From the NCBI GenBank assembly GCA_943325515.2, contig CALPPS020000096.1, positions 1 through 7,225 on the forward strand: a DNA stretch of 7,225 nt. The letters are read 5' to 3'. Made by a program: the position numbers and the translations under genes. The notes beneath the pieces were generated by a model. The model ran no database searches and was not told the DNA's origin. It was given only the letters and a program-made list of their open reading frames with translations. The DNA comes from Flavobacterium psychrophilum (lineage in GTDB: Bacteria > Bacteroidota > Bacteroidia > Flavobacteriales > Flavobacteriaceae). Positions 1 through 5,917 of the stretch are shown here, one piece after another; within the stretch, counting starts at the first letter, position 1; each line of letters opens with the position of its first letter.

Positions 1-189
1 ACTGTAGTAAACACCCCAGGAGTATAAGAAGGACTATTGGTGCCAACCGCTGTTCCAACGGTTGTAGAACCAGTGGTATTGGTATACCATTGGTAAGATG
101 CTGTTCCATTTCCATTAGAATAAGAAACAGTGAAGGCAGGAACGGTTGCTCCTAAACAAACAGTTTGTAAAGGGGTAGGTTGAGCATTA
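1..189 (-). other. Start of a further Ig-like domain, cut by the window edge
   Basis: After the sixth repeat the sequence changes to TPTVNAQPTPLQTVCLGATV, then SYSNGNGTASYQWYTNTTGS and a NSPSYTPG segment. A Cys near the start, a YQWY strand and a following S-x-SYTP strand are typical of another Ig-like family frequent near the C-terminal half of flavobacterial type B sorted proteins. The domain is unfinished, so at least the rest of it and a C-terminal region lie beyond the left edge. Confidence 0.75.
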
Positions 190-3100
190 ACTGTTGGAGT
201 TGGATAGATTGTTATCGTAAATGTTTTTGCAGTTCCAGCACAATTTACACCTCCATAAGCAAAAGTTGGAGTAACTGTAATTGTTGCCACTATAGTTGCA
301 GATCCTGAATTTGTTGCTGTAAAAGAAGGAATTGGACCAGTTCCACTAGCAGGCAAACCAATGCTTGCTCCTGCCGAATTAGTCCAGGAATAAGTTGTGG
401 CGCCTACTGTATTTGTAGTAGCAAATGGTATTGCAACGGTCGTGTTAGTGTTACAATAAACAACATTAGTGGGCTGGGTTACTTGTCCTGTTGGATTTAC
501 TGTAATAGTGAAAGTTTTAGCAAGTCCATTGCAATTTACATTTCCATTAGCAAAAGTTGGAGTAACAGTAATTGTCGCTACTACTGGGGTAGTACCTGAG
601 TTAGTAGCAGTAAAGGAAGGAATAGATCCAGTTCCACTTGCAGCTAAACCAATGCTTGTTCCTGCCGAATTTGTCCAAGCATAAGTAGTAGCCCCCCCTG
701 TATTGATAGTTGCAAAGGGTATCGCAGTGGTTATATTAGTATTACAATAAACAACATCAGTTGGTTGAGTGACTTGTCCTGTTGGATTAATAGTAATAGT
801 AAAAATTTTAGCAGGTCCAGCACAATTTACACCTCCATAAGCAAAAGTTGGAGTTACTGTAATTGTTGTAACGATAGGGGTAGTCCCTGTATTAGCAGCA
901 GTAAAGGAAGGAATACTACCTGTGCCACTTGCTGCTAAACCAATGCTAGCTCCTACAGAATTAGTCCAAGCATAAGTTGTAACGCCGCCTGTATTTAACG
1001 TAGTAAAAGGAATTGCGATTGTAGTCGCTCCATTACAATAAACAGCATCAGTTGGCTGAGTGACTTGTCCTGTAGGATTTACAGTTATTGTAAAAGTTTT
1101 TGGAGTACCAAGGCAACTTACTCCTCCATAGGTTAAAGTTGGTGTAACAGAAATTGTTGCTACTACAGGCGCTGTTCCAGTATTTGAAGCTGTAAAGGAA
1201 GGGATATTCCCTGTTCCACTTGCTGGCAAACCAATACTAGCAGCCGAATTTGTCCAAGCATAAGTTGTAGTCCCTAAAGTATTAGTAGTAGCAAATGGGA
1301 TTTCAACGGTTGTATTGGTGTTGCAATAAACAACGTTAGTAGGCTGTGTGACTTGACCTGTAGGATTGACGGTAATAGTAAAAGTTTTAAAAGTTCCAAC
1401 ACAACTTACACTTCCATTAGCAAAAGTTGGGGTAACAGTAATTGTTGCTATAATAGGAGTAGGTCCTGTATTAGTAGCTGTAAAGGAAGGGATATTTCCA
1501 GTTCCTCCTGCTGCCAAACCAATGCTTGTTCCTGCCGAATTTGTCCAAGTGTACGTAGTATTTCCTCCTGTATTAGTTGTTGCAAATGATATTGCGGCGG
1601 TTGTAGCGCCATTACAATAAACAGCATCAGTTGGCTGGTTAACTTGACCTGTAGGGTTAACTGTTATTGTAAATATTTTTGCAGGACCAGGACAATTTAC
1701 AGATCCATTGGAAAGTGTTGGCGTAACAGTAATTGTTCCTACAATAGGTGCAGTTCCGGGGTTAGTAGCGGTAAAAGTAAGAATGTTCCCTGTGCCACTT
1801 GCTAATAAACCAATATTTGTATTAGAATTAGTCCAAGTATAAGTAGTTGTGCCAACTGTATTTGTTGTAGTAAATGGAATAGCAACTGTAGTATTTGTAT
1901 TACAATAAACAACATCTACAGGCTGATTAACTTGAGCTGTTGGATTAACCACCACAGTAACAGAACCCGATTGAAGTTGTGAACAATCATCTGGTAATGT
2001 ACCATTTTTAACACTTACTAAATTATACACAAATGTTCCTGCAGTACCAGTAGGTGCAGTCACTGTAACTGTATTACTAGTAGAAGCAGTTGCAGTATTT
2101 GTAATAGTTGTCAATCCATTAAATATAGTGTATGTAAAAGTATAAGGCGGAGTAGTGGTATAGGGAGCAACAGCTGTATTAGAAGGTGCTGTAAAAGTTA
2201 TAGTTGGCGCTGGGGCATTTTGACAAACAGTTGTGCCTCCTAATATGGTTGCGGTTGGTAACGGCTTAACTGTAAATGTCTTTGTGTCTCTTGTAGTGCC
2301 ACACTCAGTAGTAACATCAAGCGTAACGGTATAAGTGCCTGGAGTGGTATAATTTATTCCTGTCGGACTAAAAGCAGTGGATGTTGCAGGTGTTGCTCCA
2401 GGAAAACTCCAGCTATAGGCTGGATAGGTTGGATTATTTGTCGTGATATTAGAACAACTATCTACTGCAGCAGATGGACTAATGGTGGCTGTACCGCAAT
2501 AATTAGAAATGGGATTTATTGTAACTGTAGGTGGTTTTTTAACAATTACAGTTTGAATAGCGGAGGTTACGGTACCACAAGTACTTCCAGAGATGGTGAC
2601 TTTAATAGAATACGTTCCTGGAGTAACAAAGTTAAACGATGGACTTGGGGAAGTTGCACTAGTACCATTAGTGTAAATCGAAGTTAGCGATGGCGAACCA
2701 CTACCGCAATAGCCAGCTGCATAAGTAACATCCCAAGCATAGGTTAGCGGACTACAAACATTAGATAAATTGGTAGTATTAGTTGCAGTAACTGCTAATG
2801 ATGTACACCCTACGACTGGATTTAATGTGAATTGAGGAACTATGGGGGATTCAATACAAATTGTTTTAAAAATATTTTTTATTATTCCGCAATTATTTGA
2901 TATGAAAAAATTTATTGTATAAGTTCCTGGTATGGTAAATGTAACGGATAAACTATTAGCCCCATTACTCCATTCTAATGGATCGGTCAGATTTCCATTA
3001 TTACTACCTAAATATGAAGTAGAAGTCCATCCAGTACTTGGAGAAATTGTCCAATATTTGTCTGGGTTAGAAACACACCCCGTTGGGCTGACAGTATAGC

Positions 3101-4967
3101 CATTATCAGAATCATTAGTTAGTGTAACTACTTGATTAACACAGGCTGGATTTGCACTTATTGTGAATTTTGCAGTTGGGGCTTTATTTATTAATATTGG
3201 CCCTACATTACTTTGAGCCGGCGTACATGGATTTGTAACTGTAAGAGATGCAACATAAGAATTTGCCTGAAAACTTCCTCCTGGTGTTGAACCGCAAGAT
3301 GATTCTGAATATGTGTGAGTTACACTTGTTGGTACATTTGGATGGGTATAAGTAACAGAAGTATTGTCTCCAAAATTTATAATGTACTGAGTGCCAGGAA
3401 TGTTAGTTGCAGGTGCAGATAAAGGGAATGTAACTGTGTATGGGGCACATCCAGTTAAATTTTCTGGAATTCCTAATGAACCAGATGGGTTTGTTCCAAC
3501 AAAAACACCGTAACTTTTTGAATATGAACAATTATTATTCGTTGTAACAGTAACTGTTAATGTATAAAAACCTGCAATATAAGTATGAGTAATATTTGAA
3601 TTAAAAGTTGTGAAAATTTCCACGTTGTTTAAACTATTGTCTCCCCAGTCAAATGTATAAGAGGATATATTGGCTTGATTAGTAGAGTTGTTAATTAGGT
3701 TTATTGTTGCAGCTGGACTTGGTGTACATCTAGTAATGTAAGGTATTCCATTATAAGTCGTAAATAAAGTAGCATTATTTCCAGAAGCTAAATCAGGATT
3801 ACTACTCGGATTTACAACTACAATCATATTCGTGGTTTTAGAACATCCAAAAGAATTTGTAACAGTAACTGAATAATTGCCTGAGGTAGTTGCTGTATAA
3901 GTTCTTGATGTGCCTAAAATTGTTGATCCATTTTTTTTCCAAACATAAGATAAACCCGAACCTGAATTGGCAGTTAAAATAACTGAATCACCTTCGCAAA
4001 AGGTAGTTGGTGTTGATGTTGTTATTGTTGCAATCGGCAAAGTGTTAACAGTAACAACGACTTCAGCTGAAGTTGTAGAACAGTTGTTTGAATTTGTTAC
4101 TGTTACAGTATAATCTCCTGATGTAGTTGCGGTATAAGTTGATGCTATGCCAGGAACGGTTAGTCCATCTTTTTTCCAAACATAAGATAAACCTGAACCT
4201 GTATTGGCAGTTAATACAACAGAATCTCCTTCACAAAAAGTAGTTGGTGTTGATGTTGCTATTGTTGCAATCGGCAAAGGATTAACTGTAACAATTACTG
4301 CAGCTGAAGTTTTAGAACAGCTATTTGAATTTGTTACTGTTACAGTATAACTTCCTGACGTATTTGCTGTATAATTTGCTGATGTGCCTGAAATTGTTGA
4401 TCCATCTTTTTTCCAAACATAAGATAAACCCGAACCTGTATTGGCAGCTAATACAACAGAACCTCCTTGGCAAAATGATGTCGCTGTTGTTGGTGTTATT
4501 GTTGCTGTAGGTAACGGATTAATAGTTCCATTAACACCTGTAATATTTTGATTTGTACTTCCTGATGCTATTGTTATTGTTAAATTAGTTGCAATAGTAG
4601 TTGTCGTTGCGGCAATCCTAATAGAAATTGTTGAAGCTGCAACCGAGCCACCTGCTTGAGTTAAAGTTAAACTGGTGTTAGACCATGTTCCTCCATTATT
4701 AATTTCATAACCCATTGGAGCGCTAATAGTTATATTGTCAGTTAAGCCTGCTCCACTTACTGTAAAAGTTTGTATTGGAGATGCAGTTCCTGAACAAGTT
4801 GTGAAATTAGTTAATGCTCCAGAAACGGTTATTGCAGGATCCACCACGATTTTCGAAGAACTGGTTACTATGGGCTTTAAAGATGTGCTATAGTTTTGGG
4901 TATTAGCCAAAAGTAAACTGGTACAAAAAACAAAAGATAATAGTATAGTTTTAAAAATAGTTCTCAT
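1..4967 (-). CDS. Giant secreted multi-domain Ig/PKD-repeat surface protein (N-terminal 1655+ residues; 3' end beyond window)
   Basis: One open frame runs from ATG at 4967-4965 to the left edge without a stop. The start is well fixed: it is the first ATG after an in-frame TAA at 4982-4980, and it begins a good Sec signal peptide. Residue order is: signal peptide 1-22; beta-sandwich-type domain about 44-148 (FTVSGAGLTDNITISAPMGYE); three 79-residue Ig-like repeats about 147-386; PKD and PKD-like domains about 400-1000, with YTFDWGD at 437 and YIINFGD at 528; six 96/97-residue PKD-like repeats about 1013-1593; then a new Ig-like domain. It is Thr/Ser/Asn/Val-rich with regularly placed Cys and no visible catalytic motif. 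Such proteins in Flavobacteriia are usually exported by the type IX system and end in a gliding-motility-associated (CHU_C, type B) sorting domain. That end is not visible here, so adhesin and T9SS cargo are inferences. The repeats do not resemble SprB repeats. The gene seems to be transcribed alone. Confidence 0.93.
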   Translation of the reverse strand, partial: MRTIFKTILLSFVFCTSLLLANTQNYSTSLKPIVTSSSKIVVDPAITVSGALTNFTTCSGTASPIQTFTVSGAGLTDNITISAPMGYEINNGGTWSNTSLTLTQAGGSVAASTISIRIAATTTTIATNLTITIASGSTNQNITGVNGTINPLPTATITPTTATSFCQGGSVVLAANTGSGLSYVWKKDGSTISGTSANYTANTSGSYTVTVTNSNSCSKTSAAVIVTVNPLPIATIATSTPTTFCEGDSVVLTANTGSGLSYVWKKDGLTVPGIASTYTATTSGDYTVTVTNSNNCSTTSAEVVVTVNTLPIATITTSTPTTFCEGDSVILTANSGSGLSYVWKKNGSTILGTSRTYTATTSGNYSVTVTNSFGCSKTTNMIVVVNPSSNPDLASGNNATLFTTYNGIPYITRCTPSPAATINLINNSTNQANISSYTFDWGDNSLNNVEIFTTFNSNITHTYIAGFYTLTVTVTTNNNCSYSKSYGVFVGTNPSGSLGIPENLTGCAPYTVTFPLSAPATNIPGTQYIINFGDNTSVTYTHPNVPTSVTHTYSESSCGSTPGGSFQANSYVASLTVTNPCTPAQSNVGPILINKAPTAKFTISANPACVNQVVTLTNDSDNGYTVSPTGCVSNPDKYWTISPSTGWTSTSYLGSNNGNLTDPLEWSNGANSLSVTFTIPGTYTINFFISNNCGIIKNIFKTICIESPIVPQFTLNPVVGCTSLAVTATNTTNLSNVCSPLTYAWDVTYAAGYCGSGSPSLTSIYTNGTSATSPSPSFNFVTPGTYSIKVTISGSTCGTVTSAIQTVIVKKPPTVTINPISNYCGTATISPSAAVDSCSNITTNNPTYPAYSWSFPGATPATSTAFSPTGINYTTPGTYTVTLDVTTECGTTRDTKTFTVKPLPTATILGGTTVCQNAPAPTITFTAPSNTAVAPYTTTPPYTFTYTIFNGLTTITNTATASTSNTVTVTAPTGTAGTFVYNLVSVKNGTLPDDCSQLQSGSVTVVVNPTAQVNQPVDVVYCNTNTTVAIPFTTTNTVGTTTYTWTNSNTNIGLLASGTGNILTFTATNPGTAPIVGTITVTPTLSNGSVNCPGPAKIFTITVNPTGQVNQPTDAVYCNGATTAAISFATTNTGGNTTYTWTNSAGTSIGLAAGGTGNIPSFTATNTGPTPIIATITVTPTFANGSVSCVGTFKTFTITVNPTGQVTQPTNVVYCNTNTTVEIPFATTNTLGTTTYAWTNSAASIGLPASGTGNIPSFTASNTGTAPVVATISVTPTLTYGGVSCLGTPKTFTITVNPTGQVTQPTDAVYCNGATTIAIPFTTLNTGGVTTYAWTNSVGASIGLAASGTGSIPSFTAANTGTTPIVTTITVTPTFAYGGVNCAGPAKIFTITINPTGQVTQPTDVVYCNTNITTAIPFATINTGGATTYAWTNSAGTSIGLAASGTGSIPSFTATNSGTTPVVATITVTPTFANGNVNCNGLAKTFTITVNPTGQVTQPTNVVYCNTNTTVAIPFATTNTVGATTYSWTNSAGASIGLPASGTGPIPSFTATNSGSATIVATITVTPTFAYGGVNCAGTAKTFTITIYPTPTVNAQPTPLQTVCLGATVPAFTVSYSNGNGTASYQWYTNTTGSTTVGTAVGTNSPSYTPGVFTT
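190..1930 (-). repeat. Six tandem 288/291-bp PKD-like repeats
   Basis: Six consecutive modules follow the consensus GQVTQPTxVVYCN, then IPFATTNT, TTYAWTNS, IGLxASGTG, IPSFTATN, ATITVTPTF, a second Cys and KTFTITVNPT. Unit junctions (the GQV/AQV codons) fall near 1930, 1642, 1351, 1063, 772 and 481, and the last unit ends near 190. Unit lengths are therefore 288, 291, 288, 291, 291 and 291 bp in protein order. Each unit has two Cys, which could form one disulfide per domain. The sequence matches what I recall as a PKD-like domain found in long runs in Flavobacteriia surface proteins. Copies look roughly 75-80% identical in DNA by eye. Confidence 0.93.
1960..3812 (-). other. PKD and PKD-like domain string within the giant surface protein
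   Basis: This part encodes about residues 386-1003. Two units carry a recognisable PKD signature: YTFDWGD (437-443), followed by HTYIAGFYTLTVTV, and YIINFGD (528-534), followed by VTHTYSES. Later units are looser, with YAWDV near 743 and YSWSFPG near 851, and end in F/YxxPGTYxxxxxV strands typical of the PKD C-terminal half. No two units are close at DNA level, unlike the repeats on either side. Beta-sandwich spacers that hold binding modules away from the cell are the usual role of this fold. The ligand is unknown. Confidence 0.8.
3787..4498 (-). repeat. Three tandem 237-bp (79-codon) Ig-like repeats
   Basis: Three modules share the pattern TFCxGxSVVLxANxGSGLSYVWKK, then an xGTSxxYTA(T/N)TSGxYxVTVTN segment and a Cys. 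This is the usual look of Bacteroidota Ig-like (Ig_7/CHU_C-associated) domains: Cys near the first strand, Trp in the YVWKK strand, a second Cys after VTVTN. The phase is exact: the DNA word ccaaacataag recurs at 3939, 4176 and 4413, each 237 bp apart. About 40 bp around it is nearly identical in the three copies. The third module in protein order (lowest coordinates) diverges at its end and leads into the PKD region. Confidence 0.9.
4902..4967 (-). other. Sec signal peptide of the giant surface protein
   Basis: The protein begins MRTIFKTILLSFVFCTSLLL, followed by ANTQNYS. This gives a short basic n-region (R2, K6), a hydrophobic core of residues 8-20 and a plausible signal peptidase I site after A21 or T23. 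Cys15 lies inside the core and is preceded by Phe, so it does not form a lipobox, and a lipoprotein is unlikely. Confidence 0.85.
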
Positions 4968-5081
4968 AATAATAGTTTTTTATATTCTTCAGGGGTAAAG
5001 ATTTAATAGTTAGCATTCTTACTTGTAAAACGATTAACGGATACTATTCTCCTAAAAAATAATTTTATTTTTTTTCTTAAC

Positions 5082-5113
5082 AGACCTTATTTAAAAACAA
5101 AGAAGACCTTATT
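5082..5113. promoter_or_regulatory. Phased 10-bp direct repeat, possible regulator site
   Basis: AGACCTTATT occurs at 5082-5091 and again at 5104-5113, exact copies 22 bp apart, or AATAAGGTCT on the minus strand. Two identical words about two helical turns apart with a 12-bp gap is the geometry used by LytTR-type regulators. The word itself is not a clear LytTR consensus. The site lies just downstream of the candidate -7 box, so it could act as an operator there or upstream of an undetected closer promoter. Confidence 0.35.
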
Positions 5114-5124
5114 AATTCAATCTG

Positions 5125-5151
5125 CAAACTTAATACTATTTTCTTTACAAA
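5125..5151 (-). promoter_or_regulatory. Candidate Bacteroidota-type promoter for the giant surface protein
   Basis: On the minus strand TAAGTTTG (5132-5125) fits the Bacteroidota -7 box TAnnTTTG exactly. A TTTG (5151-5148) upstream could be the -33 box, but the 15-nt gap is shorter than the usual 17-23. Transcription would start near 5118 and leave a leader of about 150 nt. No Shine-Dalgarno precedes the ATG (the last bases are AACTATTATT), which is normal in this phylum. This was a pattern match by eye only. Confidence 0.4.
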
Positions 5152-5159
5152 ATCAGTTC

Positions 5160-5174
5160 AAGTTAGTGCAACTT
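5160..5174. repeat. Small inverted repeat upstream of the candidate promoter
   Basis: AAGTT (5160-5164) and AACTT (5170-5174) form a perfect 5-bp inverted repeat around AGTGC. A related word, AAGTTAAATGCAAC, stands at 5290-5303, so part of the motif occurs twice in the region upstream of the surface-protein gene. The arms are short enough to be chance in AT-rich DNA. A regulator site is only a possibility. Confidence 0.25.
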
Positions 5175-5344
5175 TAATAAATCTTTAATAGTACTAAAGT
5201 TACAATGGTATTTATTACTAAATTGTCCTAGTTTTGCCTGTTGGTTGTTATTAAATTAATTCATTTTGCCTTTATTCATTGGTCTGTCTAAGTTAAATGC
5301 AACCCGTTAGGTATACTAAGTTTTTGATGATGATTTTTCGTCAG

Positions 5345-5377
5345 ATCGAGTGATTTTCTTCAGAAAATCGTATCGAG
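5345..5377. repeat. Imperfect palindrome (hairpin), possible dispersed intergenic repeat
   Basis: The core arms GATTTTC (5352-5358) and GAAAATC (5363-5369) are perfectly complementary around a TTCA loop. Outer arms TCGA (5346-5349) and TCGA (5373-5376) pair as well, with a small mismatch between the two stems. It stands out as a GC-containing island in very AT-rich DNA. From memory, palindromes of the form TCGAGTGA...TATCGAGAAC are scattered between genes in Flavobacterium genomes. I could not check that here. Confidence 0.5.
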
Positions 5378-5414
5378 AACAAGAAAAAATTCATTAAAAA
5401 CGGTTCTCCATACA

Positions 5415-5443
5415 TTTTTTGTACCGTTTTGCTGTACAAAAAA
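5415..5443. repeat. Perfect 10-bp inverted repeat with GTAC core
   Basis: TTTTTTGTAC (5415-5424) and GTACAAAAAA (5434-5443) are exact reverse complements around a 9-base loop. Read on either strand, the hairpin begins with T6 and ends with A6. That is the wrong polarity for an intrinsic terminator, which needs a trailing U-run. A protein-binding site or an RNA structural element fits better. Confidence 0.5.
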
Positions 5444-5736
5444 CACTCTAACTGCTAAAACTCTTGTTTTAAATTTTATTTTTTTTGCGTAATTGTTTAT
5501 TAAAAAATTAATTATAAATAATACTTCATTTTTTTAAATAATTGCGCCCAAAGGGTTTTCGTAATAATTTAAAATATTACTTTGTTTATAAATAATTTAC
5601 AAATCTAATTTATTATCAAATATTTATTTTTAATCTAAATTAAAAAATCATTTATAATACAATAAAAAAGTTCGGTGTAATTAAATTATTTATTTTTTGA
5701 AATTGGTTTGATATATAACCAACTTTTGGCAAACAG

Positions 5737-5775
5737 TAAAAAAGACAAACTCCAAAATCAAGCATGTCTTTTTTA
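5737..5775 (-). terminator. Probable intrinsic terminator of the transporter gene (symmetrical)
   Basis: TAAAAAAGACA (5737-5747) and TGTCTTTTTTA (5765-5775) form a perfect 11-bp inverted repeat with a 17-nt loop. On the minus strand the stem closes on GACA/TGTC and is followed by a run of T, the A-stem-T layout common in AT-rich Bacteroidota. It lies about 143 nt past the transporter stop codon. By symmetry it could also stop plus-strand transcription. The stem has few G/C pairs, so strength is uncertain. Confidence 0.6.
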
Positions 5776-5917
5776 ATTGTAAGCGATATAGATTTATTTT
5801 AAAATAAAATGCTGATTTTATGGAATTTTTTATTGAGGAAATATCATAAAAAAACTTCAAAACTTCAACTTTCGGAAAGCGGTTAAAATAAAAAATACTA
5901 TGTAACAAATTTTGTGT

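Larger units (their letters stand above)
4968..5917. other. Long AT-rich intergenic region, no convincing gene
   Basis: About 950 bp separates the transporter stop from the surface-protein start. Both strands are rich in A/T runs, and the only ORFs are short and low-complexity. From the transporter side it holds a probable terminator (5737-5775), a very AT-rich stretch without clear features apart from a CCCAAAGGG palindrome (5547-5555), a cluster of inverted repeats (5345-5443), then a candidate promoter and a direct repeat before the start codon at 4967. No tRNA, rRNA or known riboswitch pattern was recognised. Confidence 0.7.

Noticed and set aside
469..684. Plus-strand ORFs opposite the repeat array (469-684, 1353-1589, 1366-1620) and the Ig repeats (4325-4510)
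   Set aside because: They are antisense to the giant minus-strand frame. They recur because the underlying repeats recur, have low-complexity products and lack any start signal. The minus frame shows clear domain motifs throughout.
190..1930. CRISPR-like array
   Set aside because: The periodic units are 288-291 bp and fully coding in one frame. There is no short direct repeat with unique spacers and no cas gene.
1..4967. SprB gliding adhesin
   Set aside because: The size class and likely export route are similar, but the repeat sequences here (PKD-like GQVTQP units and Ig-like YVWKK units) are not the SprB type, so I give no gene symbol.
4968..5013. Small minus-strand upstream ORF beginning MLTIKSLPLKN and overlapping the giant gene's ATG out of frame
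   Set aside because: It is only about 21 codons long. The nearest AGGAG is some 30 nt before its ATG, and Shine-Dalgarno sites are not generally used in this phylum. A leader peptide cannot be excluded, but nothing supports it.
5547..5555. CCCAAAGGG palindrome as a terminator
   Set aside because: The stem is 3 bp with a 3-base loop and only a short T4 run follows on the plus strand, where there is no gene to terminate.
5690..5908. Minus-strand 72-residue ORF just after the transporter stop
   Set aside because: Its product is Phe/Lys/Ile-rich low complexity, it reads through the probable terminator hairpin at 5737-5775, and it has no ribosome-binding or promoter support. It is most likely noise in AT-rich DNA.
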